This document shows, one piece after another, positions 29,342 through 40,466 of a stretch of 64,000 nucleotides of DNA. The notes beneath the pieces are model-generated. The model had not been told where the DNA came from, did not search any database, and saw nothing but the letters and a program-made list of their open reading frames with translations. Numbering within the stretch: the stretch's first letter is position 1; each line of letters begins with the position of its first letter. The stretch comes from Takakia lepidozioides (lineage: Eukaryota > Streptophyta > Takakiopsida > Takakiales > Takakiaceae): assembly GCA_030704615.1 (NCBI GenBank), contig CM060731.1, forward strand, positions 76,922,756 through 76,986,755, written 5' to 3'. The position numbers were made by a program, and so were the translations under genes.

Positions 29342-29723
29342 TGTTCGTCAAATTTGATCGGAAAGTGCCATAGGTACATCATCTACAGCACTGTACCAAG
29401 ACCGTACCCTATATATCGAACTCCCAAAGCACCCACAATAATGGATAGGGTGATTATCGAGGATCCTGAGGAGAAAAACATAATCTGAGAGAATAGAGGG
29501 GGCACCAGTAACACCCCCAAAGATATACATGAGGTTGAGGGTGCGCCGCCCTGTGACAGACGTAGCTAGCTACAGTGAATCTAATCCCTAGAATGTAAGG
29601 CACAAAACAAAGTTGACAATGCTAACTATAGGATAAACAATAAAGACCAAACTGATAAGCCTACGCAGATACAGCTAATCTAACTAGTAAAGATAGTAAG
29701 CCTGGTTGTCCTCATTTACAACA
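29342..29723 (-). repeat. Candidate 3' LTR of the Ty1/copia element
   Basis: On the minus strand a purine-rich run (GTAGAGAAGG) directly precedes TGTTGTAAAT, the expected polypurine tract and LTR start, at 29723. A plausible end is GACGAACA at 29342. No second copy exists in the window to confirm the borders, so the left border is a guess. Confidence 0.4.
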
Positions 29724-29729
29724 CCTTCT

Positions 29730-32700
29730 CTACAGCCAGGCACCAGAAACAGCAGAGAGATGAGATAAGGATCGAACACCAATAAAATGACGATGCTTCT
29801 CAAACAGTTGTCTGCCTACAAGTTTAGTAAAAATGTCTGCATGTTGTTCGTCACTAGCAACATGTTCGAGTTTCACCTGGCCTTCTAGTATTCGTTCTCT
29901 TATGAAGTGATGTTTCGCTTCTATGTGTTTGGTACGTGCGTGAAAAACGGGATTGAGTGCCAATTTAATAGAACATGGATTGTCGCAATTCAAGTGAAGA
30001 TCCTGCAGGGTAGGAATGGAGGCCTTGGAGAGATCCGACTGGATTTGCACATTTTTGCATTCGAGTGAGACTGCAGTGGTAGATCAGGCCTTTAATTCCT
30101 GTAATAGCCTTCTAAGATAGACTGCTTCCTTTGTGGCTTCAGACAAAGCTTTATATTCGGCTTCTGTAGTGTTGTCTGAAACGGTGGCTTGCCTTTTGCT
30201 TGACCATGAAATTGCCCCAGAAGCCATTGTGAACACATAACCACCAGTAGAGCACCGAGTCTCTAAGCAACCCAAATAATCAGCATCCGAATAACCAATG
30301 AGAGTGAGATTGGGGCTGCACTGGAAGGGGCTGCACTGGAAGAAAAGACTATAGTCCATTGTTTTCTTCACATAGCGTAGAATGTGATATACTGCTTCCA
30401 TATGTTGTTGCTGCGGTTTTGACATAAACCGAGCCACCAATCCGACAACATATGAAAGGTCTGGGCGAGTGTTAGTTAAGAACAACAATTTTCCCACCAA
30501 TTGGCAATACTCAGTAATATCAATCAGAGCAGTGTCCGTTTCAGATTGAGTTACAAATCCATCGAGAAGTGGTGTGTGCTCCATCGTGCAATCTTCCATG
30601 CCTTGGTCCTTCAGAATTTGTTGAGCATATGTACGTTGATGCATTAGCATCCCTTGATATGTGCGAGCAAACTCAACACCAAGGTACTTAGTGATCTCAC
30701 CGAGATCCTTCATCTCATATTTATTTTGAAGTTGTTGCTTTATCTAAGAAATTTTTGAGGCATCATTTCCTGTAATCAAGAGATCATCGACGTATAGTAG
30801 CAAGAAAACAACAGCTGATCCTTCTTCCAGATAGTATAGGTTAGGGTCTGCATCACTGCGGATCCAGCCTTCAGTTCTCAGAAATCAATCAATTTTGTGA
30901 TATCATGCACGTGGAGATTGTTTTAGCCCATACAAATATTTCTTTAACTTGCATACCAAATGCTCAAGTCCTTTTTCTTCAAAGCCCGGTGGTTGCTGCA
31001 TGTAGATTACTTCTTCAAGGTTTCCATTAAGAAAAGCAGTAACAACGTCCATGTGTGAAATTGGCCACCCAGCTGCAACTGCCATCACTATGATAGCCCT
31101 CAAAGTTGACCAGCGAACAACTGGAGCAAAAGTTTCTTTGTAATCAATGTCGTGTTGTTGCTCTATGCCTCTAGCCACAAGTCGTGCTTTGAGACGAGTC
31201 CTGGTTGGACTGTTGAGGTCATTGATGGGCTTAGCTCTATAAATCCATCTGGCCGACAGTGGTCGTCTACCCGCTGGTAACTCAGTCAACTCCCAAGTCC
31301 TGTTCTTCAGCAGAGACTCAAATTCTTCCCGCATTGCAGCATTCCAACCTAGATCATTGAATGCCTCAGAGAAAGTGATAGAATCAGTCACTTGGTCACT
31401 AGTTTCCACAACGTATAGTTCCACGTTATCTGGTAAGTAGAGCTCAAAATCATTGTACTTATTATTTATTTTTTCTCTTGATGCTCTAGTAGAACAACGA
31501 GTAGGCTGCATAGGTCGTTGGCTAGTATTTGACGTAGAGGCTTCATTGGTGGAATCAATCTGCCGCTGAGGTTCCAATGAAGGCCTGTCCTCATCAGTAG
31601 CAGCTTCAAAGTGTTGCTCTAGTTCAGGCTGCTCATGCCGATGATGTTCTTGGGCAATCTTCCTCTCTGGCTCACGAGGGTGAGCCTGATCCGAACCAAG
31701 AACAGGCAACAATTCATCGAAGAATATGGGAGGAGGAGGCACATGCTGGAAATCCCCAGGCGCCTCTTCAACAAAAGTGACATTCGGGCTAATGAGAATT
31801 CGACTACGGAGTGGATTGTAGCACCGGTAGCCTTTTGTTTGAGTATCATAACCAACAAGAACTGCCTGAACTGCCTTAGCCTGAAGTTTGGACCTAAATT
31901 GAGATGGAATATGGACAAAGGCAGTACATTCAAGAACACGGAGATGAGAAAGGTTGGGTTTATTACCGTTGAGTGCTTGAAAAGGGGTTTTGAGATGTAG
32001 AGCCCGAGTACAGCAACGGTTGAGGACGTAGGCAGCAGCATGAACAGCTTCCATCTAGAGAAAACTGGGGAATTTGGAGTCTATGAAGATGGCACGAGCA
32101 GCTTCGAGCAAAGTCTGATTCTTCCGCTCAACAACACCATTTTGATGTGGGATGATGGGAGCAGTCAATTGGCGACGAATTCCATGGTAGTGGCAGTATT
32201 GAAGAAAGTCATGAGACATGTACCCGCCACCATGATCTGTCCTCAGACAGGAAATTCTCGACTGGAATTGACTTTCAATCATGGCCTTGAACTCCTTAAA
32301 ACGAGCAAAAGCTTCACTTTTACTAGCGAGAAAATACACCCAAGTAAAGCGAGAATAATAGTCAATAAATATTAAAACATACTTGGCAGAAGCAGTCATT
32401 TTTACTGGTCCACATAAGTCCGAATGTACCAGCTGAAATGGTCGGGTTGTTTGTGTCTGCGCCCGTTTTGGAATCCTTTCGCGATGCTGCTTAGCAAGTA
32501 TGCAAGCGGTGCATGTTCGTTTGGCCAATGGAAGTTTGGGAGTCCCTGTGACTAGCTCCTTAGTCGTCATATGATAAGCCGATTGGAAATTAAGATGACT
32601 TTGCCGCCTGTGCCAAAGATCGACCACATCGGTATTGGTTTGTGTAATTTCAAGAACTTGGGGTGGTTCTGAAACAACCTTGTGTAACAAATACCGAGAT

Positions 32701-33347
32701 GTATGTGGACGACAATGATTGAATGAAGGAAGAGAAGTGATACCTCGTGAATATCGATGCGTGTGTTGGCCAGGCAATGCAGCAGAAAGACGGTACAAGT
32801 TGTTACGTGGATTTCGAGTAGATTGGAGAGCAACAAGCTGAGGATTATCTTTATCAAACACATAACAAGCTTTGGAATAAAAAAGAATAAGATGCCCAGT
32901 ATCTATTAGCTTGCCAACAGACATGAGATTCTTATATGCACCCGGGACGTAAAGAACATTGCGTACAGCTTTATTATCAACATTTGCGGTGCCCTTGCCC
33001 AAAATGGGAAGCTTGGAGCCGCTGGCTGTGGTTACATATGGATTAGATGAGCTAGACACAAATTCGGACAAGGCTGTTTTATCACCGGTAATATGGTTAC
33101 TTGCACCGGAGTCCATGTACCAGTCTCGCTCACCAAGTCCTAATTCTGTAAGGTTAGCTGAAATTTCTTCAGAGAAGTCACCAACCTCTTCTTCATAGTC
33201 ATCATATGCTTCAGCTAAATTAGCTTGTGATTTCATTTTGCGGAGATTGGAAGCTCGGAGCCATAGCTGTGAGATCTGATCATCAAGTTTTTTCAGTTCG
33301 CACTCAGTTTCCCAGTGTCCATGCTTAGTACAGTAGTTGCATGCCCC
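29730..33347 (-). pseudogene. Ty1/copia gag-pol polyprotein, interrupted and mutated
   Basis: On the minus strand the order is gag zinc knuckle (CNYCTKHGHWETEC, about 33305-33346), protease (WYMDSGASNH), pre-integrase HRRQSHLNFQ with C-x2-C, and integrase with Asp, Asp and Glu in HSDLCGP, LRTDHGGGY and NGVVERKN. Reverse transcriptase follows (HMDVVTAFLNG, YGLKQSPRA, YVDD near 30790) and then RNase H (GYSDADYLGCLETRCSTGGY). This order, integrase before reverse transcriptase, defines copia. Nonsense codons split it at about 32055 (a likely TGG now TAG) and near 30900 (TGG now TGA). The N-terminal half of gag and the 5' LTR are missing because a chromovirus LTR begins at 33348 inside gag and the far side was lost. 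Confidence 0.92.
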
Positions 33348-33806
33348 TGTCACGGACATAGCCCAGAGGAACTTACCAGGAGTAAATACCAGAAATTACC
33401 AAGTTACCGGAAGTTACCATGACTTACCGTGATTTACCATGATCTACCATGATTTATCATTACTTACCAAGTTACCGGGAGTTTATCAAATTACTAAGAG
33501 GAACTTGGGAAACTGCTCAGGATGCTTCTTTGGAGGAAACTTCTCCATCAAGATACCTCATTTGTTTAATCTTGAAAACTTCTCCAGCAAGAAACCTCCA
33601 TAAAGGAAGTTTCTTAGATAAGCTTCTTAGTAACCAGTATATATAGGAGGCGAGACTAGACACTCTTCAGTCTCGCCAACACCAGTTCAAGCTACTCTTG
33701 TTTCCAGTTTCCAGTTCCCAGTACCCTAGCCCAGTTTCCAATATCTGGTACTCCAGTCCAGTTTTCAGCATTCCAATATTCAAGTCGTGTTCCAATATCT
33801 TGTACC
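33348..33806 (+). repeat. Chromovirus copy 2, 5' LTR, first part
   Basis: It begins TGTCACGGACATAGCCC and is about 90% like the LTRs of copy 1. It stops at TTGTACC, exactly where copy 1 begins, and resumes at 40291. It carries many degenerate TTACCATGA units in its U3 region and a TATATATAGG box near 33640. Its left edge lies within the copia gag sequence. Confidence 0.9.
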
Positions 33807-34475
33807 TGTTACGGACATAGCCCAGAGGAACTTACCAGGAGTAAATACCAGAAGTTACCAAGTTACCATGTTATCGAAAGTTACCGAAAGTTACCGAAAG
33901 TTACCATGACTTACCGTGATTTACCATGATCTACCATGATTTACCATTACTTACCAAGTTACTGGGAGTTTACCAAATTACCAAGAGTAACTTGGGAAAC
34001 TACTCATGAAGCTTCATTTGGAGGAAACTTCTCCATCAAGATACCTCATTTGTTTAAGGAAGCTTCTCCATCAAGAAACATTTGTTTAATCTTGGAAACT
34101 TCTCCAGCAAGAAACCTCCATAGGGGAAGCTTCTTGGGGAAGCTTCTTAGTAGCCAGTATATATAGGAGGCGAGGCTGGACACTCTTCAGTCTCGCCAAC
34201 ACAAATTCAAGCTACTCTTGTTCCAAGTCTAGTACTCCAGTCCAGCTTCCAATATCCAGTCCAGTTTCCAGTATCTGGTATTCCAGTCCAGTTTCCAGCA
34301 TTCGAGTATCCGAGTCGAGTTCCAATATTTTGTACTCTTGTCCATTGTTATAAAGATCATCTTGATTCATGTTCACCTACCATGCATTTGGCCACGCCGA
34401 CCTTGACTTCTTGTCTAGTCTTGTACCTCTAGTCTGATCTATTGTTTGTGTTCTGTCATGTTCTCGTCCTTGACA
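33807..34475 (+). repeat. Chromovirus copy 1, 5' LTR
   Basis: A 669-bp LTR from TGTTACGG to CCTTGACA. It matches the 3' LTR at 39637-40285 and differs mainly by C/T changes and by two extra 10-bp units (CGAAAGTTAC). The TATATATAGG box near 34158 marks the promoter. The 5 bp before it, GTACC, recur after the 3' LTR and are the target-site duplication. The sequence after it, GTTTGGCGAGACTAAAG, is the primer-site region and is not the common iMet type. Confidence 0.93.
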
Positions 34476-34513
34476 GTTTGGCGAGACTAAAGTTTGTTCT
34501 TTAGTTAGTTAAG

Positions 34514-35500
34514 ATGGAAGGCACATTTGCGGAAATAGTCACCACATTGCAGAGTCTTCAGCTCCAGATGCAAGAACTTCGTACATCTATCGCTCAATTG
34601 CAAGATGATCATCTCAAGATCTTGGCAACGCTCTCCACAATTTGCAACAACAAATTTCAGAGTTAAAGGAGTCGAACAATGGATCTTCAACCATACGAGT
34701 CCCTACTGCAACAGCTCCTGCTGCAACGGTTCCTCTTCAACAGATTACGAGAGAACCAAAGATTAGCGTGCCCGAGAAATTTGATGGGACGAGATCAAGA
34801 TTTCGCGGTTTTGTTCAACAAGTACGACTGTTCCTACGACTACATCCACAACTCTATCCCAATGAAGGTATTCAAGTGGGATTCGTGGGCACTCTTCTGT
34901 CAGGCACTGCCCTATCTTGTTGGCACCGCTATTAGAAAAAAATTTGCATTTACTATACAATTTTGAAGCATTCATGTCCGAGTTCACTGCAACGTTTGGA
35001 GAAAATGATAGAGAGAGAGTTACAGAAACAAAGATGCGAAATCTTCGACAATGAGCACATCCTGCTTCCGTTTATGCTGCCGAATTTCGACAACTTGTGT
35101 GCGACCTCGACTGGAATGAGAAGAGCCTCATTAGTCAGTTTCGATGTGGACTAAAAGATGATGTAAAAGATTTGTTGCTGACAATGCCAAATGTGAGCAC
35201 ACTGAGTGAATTCATCACCCAAGTCATTGCATGCGATAATTGTTTGTTCGAAAGACGTCAAGAGAAGCGATCTGGATGGTCTACGACGCATCATGCCACT
35301 GTTATTACGACACCGAACACAATGATCCATCAGACATCCAGTAGTGATTCTATGCAGATTGATGTTGTACGATTCAAGCCATTGACGCCACAAGAAAATA
35401 AAGACGGCGCTCGAATGGATTATGCCTCTATTGCGGAGAAGAAGATCACATAGCATTAAACTGCCCCAACAAGAGAAGATTCAAAGCTCGGGGCACAACT
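34514..35500 (+). pseudogene. Chromovirus copy 1, gag
   Basis: The frame starts at ATG 34514 (MEGTFAEIVTTLQSLQLQ). A coiled, glutamine-rich segment is followed by the capsid-like core (VPEKFDGTRSRFRGFVQQVR, LFLRLHPQLYP). A one-base loss near 34920, visible by comparison with copy 2, shifts the frame inside the capsid region, and a TGA follows near 35052. The zinc-knuckle part lies near 35420-35470. No functional Gag can be made from this copy. Confidence 0.8.
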
Positions 35501-38500
35501 CAACTGTTCGATACGAGGAGGTCGGAAAACGAAGATGTCCAGTCACAGTATGGACCATGCGGCTGGACACCACAAATTTCTTACCGAAAAAAAATCTTTT
35601 TCTACCTCCAGACCTTGCACCTTGCTTCACAGTTCCAGTAAAAATCAGAGTGCAAAATCGAGATATCACTGTAGAAGCACTTTTGAACTCAGGAGCTTCA
35701 GCTTGTTTTATGGACAAAAACTTTGTGAAGCAAAATAATTTAACGCTCGTAAAGAAGAAACTCTCGGACCCCGTTGAAATCATCGATGGACGACCATTAA
35801 CATCAGGAAATGTGGACCATGAAACTCGACCACTTGAAGTGAAGCTTAAAGATCAAGCATCACATATTGTTTTAAATGTCATCCAGTCTCCAACGAATCT
35901 TGTGATCCTTGGACTTCCTTGGTTCGTACTTCACAATCCCAACATCGACTGGCGATCACGAAAAATTTCTTCAAGACAAAAATGTAGAAATATCAAAGGT
36001 ATTCAATCCATATTCCTTGGAGCTAGAGCTTTCATGAGAGCTACAAAAAAGGAGGCGGCATTTGCACTTTATGCGACTCCGATCAAGACCACAACAGACA
36101 AATGTATTTCAACATTACCCGCTCAATATCAAGATTTCAAAGATATTTTCGAGAAGAAAAATGCAGACATATTGCCAGAACATCGACCTTATGACTGTGC
36201 AAATGAGTTACAAGAAGGAGCCCAACCACCATTCGGCCCAATCTATAACTTATCTCAGACGGAGTTGGCTGCATTACATGAATACATGATGAAAATTTGT
36301 TGAAGCACTTCATCCGACATTCAAAATCACCCGCGGGGGCGCCTATCTTGTTTGTGAAAAAAAAAAAACGGATCATTACGCATGTGTGTCGACTATCGCG
36401 GTCTCAACAAAGTCACAATTAAGAATCGTTATCCGTTGCCGCTGATTTCTCGGCTTCTCGACCAGCTGGGACGAGCGAAGATTTTCACCAAAATCGACTT
36501 GAGATGAGCTTATAACCTTGTACGGATAAAAGAAGGAGACGAATGGAAAACAACGTTTCGAACAAGGTATGGACATTTTGAATACAGTGTTATGCCTTTT
36601 GGTCTTACAAATGTTCCAGCAATTTTTCAACATATGATGAATGACATCTTTCGAGAATTTTTAGATGACTTTGTAGTCATCTATTTGGACAACATTTTGA
36701 TATTTTCACAGAATGAAGAAGAACGTGGCCACCATGTACGCCTTGTCCTTGATAAATTAAGATAAAAAAGACTATATGCCAAGCTGGAGAAATGTCTTTT
36801 CCATCAATTTGAGGTCGAATTTCTGAGCTACATTATTTCCGACAAATGCGTCTTTATGGATCAGAAGAAAATACAAACCATCATCCAGTGGATTAAACCA
36901 ACTTCGTTCCGAGATGTACAATATTTTCTGGGTTTTGTAAATTTCTATAGAATCTTCATCAATGACTACTCCAAAATTGCTGCACCATTGACACGACTCA
37001 CAGGGAATGACAAATTTGTATGGGACGAGAAGGCTGACCAGACATTGGAAAGGCTGAAGCAGGCATTTACAACGGCTCCCATACTGGTATATGCAGACCC
37101 ATCTAAACCATTCTTCTTAGAAGCAGATGTATCGGATTTTGCATTTGGCGCGGTACTCTCTCAATACGGTACAGATGGCCAACTCCACCCTGTTGGTTTT
37201 CGTTCTCGCAAATTTTTCACTGCGGAGATCAATTATGAAATCCATGACAAACAACTTCTAGCGATTATCAATGATTTTGAGGAGTGGCGTCATCTATTGG
37301 AGGGAGCTAAACATTATGTCACTGTCTATAACGATCACAAAAACCTCAAATATTTTATGAGTGCTCGTGTTTTGAATCGACGTCAAGCGAGATGGAGTAT
37401 GTCACTAGCAAGGTTTGATTTTGTTATTACCTATCGTCCCGGACATCTTCAAGGAAAACCAGATGCTCTCTCTCGACGATCGTATCTTGCGCCAAAAGAA
37501 GGGGATGCAGCTTTTGACCAACAAAAATCCATCATCCTGAAACCAGCAAATCTCCAATTGAATATGCTATCCATCTCCACCTATGACGATGCAGAGATCA
37601 TAAAGGAGATTCAGGAAGCACTGAAGAGCGACCATTTTGCTACGACACTACGAAGTCAACTAAATCAACCTCGAGACAACCCACATGTTACAAACGATTT
37701 CGAATTCAAAGATGGCTTACTTTACTTCAAGGGACTTCTCTATGTACCTCCAGGACCTACACGACTTCGAATTCTTCAAACATGTCATGATCTTCCGGCT
37801 GCAGGACATTTCGGCTTCAACAAAACATTGGAGTTGATTTCCAGGGACTATTAGTGGTCACAGATGTGGAAACTCGTGAAAGAATTTATAAAATCTTGCG
37901 ACACGTGTGCTAGAGCGAAGAGACCACAACATCGACCTTACGGCCTTCTTCAACCATTACCCATTCCCAAGGGTCCATGGTCTTCCGTGTCTATGGACTT
38001 TATTACGGACCTTGCAATTTCCAAGACCACCGATTCAATCCTTGTTATTGTAGATCGTTTTACGAAGATGACACATTTCATTCCATTTAATAAGACGGTT
38101 ACCGGCAAGGAAACTGCAAGACTCTTCCTCAATAATATCTACCACATTCATGGACTCCCGAAGGACATCGTATCTGATCGAGGACCACAGTTCATATCAA
38201 ATTTCTGGAGGGGATTATTTCACATATTGGATACTAAGAGCAACCTCCCTACAGCTAATCATCCACAGACTGATGGTCAAACCGAACATGTAAATCAGAT
38301 TTTGGAGCAGTATCTTCGTTGTACGATAAATTATCACCAAGATAATTGGACGAACCTTCTGTCATTGGCTGAGTTTGCCTACAACAACACTATACATTCT
38401 TCGACCAAGAAAACTCTATTTTTCTCCAATTATGGTCATCATCCTCGAGCAAATCATTTCCACATGAAAACTGTTGGAAGCCCTGCTGCAGAAAACCTTG

Positions 38501-39032
38501 CTACGATTCAAAAGGAGGTTACATCCCATCTCGCAGAAGCTCAAAAACAATACAAGGAGTATGCAGATCAACGTCACCAACTCCAACCCCAGTTCAAGGT
38601 CGGAGATTGTGTGTGGCTTCTTCGACGGGACATACAAACCTCGTGACTATCAAAGAAGTTGGATTATCAACGCCTGGGACCATTCAAAATTATTCGACAA
38701 ATAAATCCGGTCGGTTTGAACTCCCACGAAGTATGCGCATCCATCCAGTCTTTCATGTTTCACTATTGGAGTTGTACCATCCATCGAATATTCCAGGGAG
38801 AGTTTCAGTACCACCTCCACCAATCGAAGTCAATCAAGAAATTGAGTATGAAGTCGACGAAGTCCTAGACTCTCGCATCAAGTATAAACGTCTTAAGTAT
38901 TTCGTACATTGGAAAGGCTACGACATCAGCGAACGAACGTGGGAACCTTCATCCAACCTCGTCTATGCCTCTGACAAAGTCCAAGAGTTTCATCAACGAT
39001 ATCCAGCTAAGCCCCGAGCTACATGTCAATGA
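35500..39032 (+). pseudogene. Chromovirus copy 1, pol with chromodomain
   Basis: The order is protease, reverse transcriptase, RNase H, integrase, chromodomain, as in Ty3/gypsy chromoviruses. The protease motif reads NSGAS where DSGAS is expected (near 35688). The reverse transcriptase has [10 protein letters not shown] in a frame broken by an A-run at 36358-36368, a TGA at 36505 in DLR-AYNLVRI, and YLDN (near 36685) instead of YLDD. RNase H and the zinc-binding part of integrase are open at 36856-37854, and the integrase core (FITDL, SDRGPQF, NHPQTDGQTEH) at 37864-38646. The chromodomain (YEVDEVLDSRI, YFVHWKGYD, TWEP) lies at about 38844-38970. Active-site loss in both protease and reverse transcriptase makes this copy non-autonomous. 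The RT motif [17 protein letters not shown] resembles fungal-type chromoviruses more than the usual seed-plant ones. Confidence 0.9.
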
Positions 39033-39132
39033 GACGTCACAAACGATGATGTCAGCCAAGCTAGCTTCAAGGAGAAGACTCCACATTCAATGTACTTGAT
39101 ACACATTAAGGAGAGAGGAACACCACACATCA

Positions 39133-39142
39133 GTATATATAG
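39133..39142 (+). promoter_or_regulatory. TATA box before the extra chromovirus ORF
   Basis: GTATATATAG lies about 40 bp before the ATG at 39180, inside the retrotransposon and downstream of pol. It resembles the LTR TATA box but is not part of an LTR. Confidence 0.45.
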
Positions 39143-39179
39143 TTACACTTCTAACACTCTTGCATCTTGTATTGGCAGC

Positions 39180-39581
39180 ATGAAGTCACAAGAACCAGAT
39201 ACATTGGAGTTGTCGCTTACCCAACTACCAGATCAGCCGTTCCGACTCTCACGACCTTCAACATCACGCCGACGCTCTCGAGACGATGGGCCACCAATGC
39301 GACGCGTACTTCCTCGTCTGGACCCCGTACGACGGCAAGTGGAGGCTACTCGAAGTCTGATAATTCTGTTGGAGATTGAGGCTTCGGACCCAGAGGGCAA
39401 CGAAATCATGTTTGAAGGCAACTTCGAAAATCAGAATGCTCAAATTACTGCGTGGTCCCAAGTTCAAGGTGTTAGACACTATCGATGGTTACAGGGACCT
39501 ATAAATCATTTGAGTCAAGAACGAAGAGCCGAATACTTGGCAAGTACCATTCATCGGATTTTGGATTTTCTCCAATTCTAA
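39180..39581 (+). CDS. Extra ORF between chromodomain and 3' LTR, unknown
   Basis: An open frame of 133 residues starts MKSQEPDTLELSLTQL. It is rich in arginine in the middle (SRRRSRDDGPPMRRVLPRL) and ends in a helical stretch (RRAEYLASTIHRILDFLQF). It does not resemble gag, pol or a typical membrane-spanning envelope protein, and has no clear signal peptide or membrane segment. Chromoviruses normally end soon after the chromodomain, so this is an accessory frame. Copy 2 is truncated before this region, which prevents comparison within the window. Confidence 0.5.
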   Translation: MKSQEPDTLELSLTQLPDQPFRLSRPSTSRRRSRDDGPPMRRVLPRLDPVRRQVEATRSLIILLEIEASDPEGNEIMFEGNFENQNAQITAWSQVQGVRHYRWLQGPINHLSQERRAEYLASTIHRILDFLQF

Positions 39582-39621
39582 GCAAGTCCAAGATTTTACC
39601 GCTCCTCGAGGAACTCGGCGC

Positions 39622-39636
39622 TAGAGGAGGGGGTGA
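39622..39636 (+). other. Polypurine tract of chromovirus copy 1
   Basis: AGAGGAGGGGGTGA directly precedes the 3' LTR start TGTCACGG at 39637, as expected for the plus-strand primer site. Confidence 0.8.
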
Positions 39637-40285
39637 TGTCACGGACATAGCCCAGAGGAACTTACCAGGAGTAAATACCAGAAATTACCAAGTTATTATG
39701 TTACCGAAAGTTACCATGACTTACCGTGATTTACCATGATCTACCATGATTTATCATTATTTATCAAGTTACCGGGAGTTTACCAAATTACCAAGAGTAA
39801 CTTGGGAAACTACTCAGAAAGCTTCATTTGGAGGAAACTTCTCCATCAAGATACCTCTTTTGTTTAAGGAAGCTTCTCCATCAAGAAACATTTGTTTAAT
39901 CTTGGAAACTTCTCCAGCAAGAAACCTCCATAGGGGAAGTTTCTTGGGGAAGCTTCTTAGTAACCAGTATATATAGGAGGCGAGACTGGACACTCTTCAG
40001 TCTCGCCAACACAAGTTCAAGCTACTCTTGTTCCAAGTCCAGTACTCCAATCCAGCTTCCAGTATCTAGTCCAGCTTTCAGTATCTGGTATTCCAGTTCA
40101 GTTTCCAGCATTCCAGTATCCGAGTCGAGTTCCAGTATTTTGTACTCTTGTCCATTGTTATAAAGATCATCTTGATTCATGTTCACCTACCATGCATTTG
40201 GCCACGCCGACCTTGACTTCTTGTCTAGTCTTGTACCTCTAGTCTGATCTCTTGTTTGTGTTCTGTCATGTTCTCGTCCTTGACA
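39637..40285 (+). repeat. Chromovirus copy 1, 3' LTR
   Basis: A 649-bp partner of the LTR at 33807-34475, from TGTCACGG to CCTTGACA with a TATA box near 39967. GTACC at 40286-40290 repeats the five bases before the 5' LTR, so this element is a complete insertion. Confidence 0.93.
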
Positions 40286-40290
40286 GTACC

Positions 40291-40428
40291 CTTGGTCATT
40301 GTTATAAAGATCGCATTGATTCATATTTACTCATCGTACATACGACCACGCCGACCTTGACTCTTGCCTAGTCTTGTACCTCTAGTCTGATCTCTTGTTT
40401 GTGTTCAGTCATGTTATCATCCTTGACA
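40291..40428 (+). repeat. Chromovirus copy 2, 5' LTR, second part
   Basis: The 3' portion of the LTR that began at 33348, from CTTGGTCATTG to CCTTGACA. Joined across copy 1 it gives one LTR of about 600 bp. The primer-site region (ATTTGACGAGACTAAAG) follows, as in copy 1. Confidence 0.88.
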
Positions 40429-40466
40429 ATTTGACGAGACTAAAGTTTGTTCCTTAGTTAGTTAAG

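Noticed and set aside
29348-29530. 60-residue minus-strand frame as CVNH first exon
   Set aside because: It lacks a signal peptide and lies in the candidate copia LTR.
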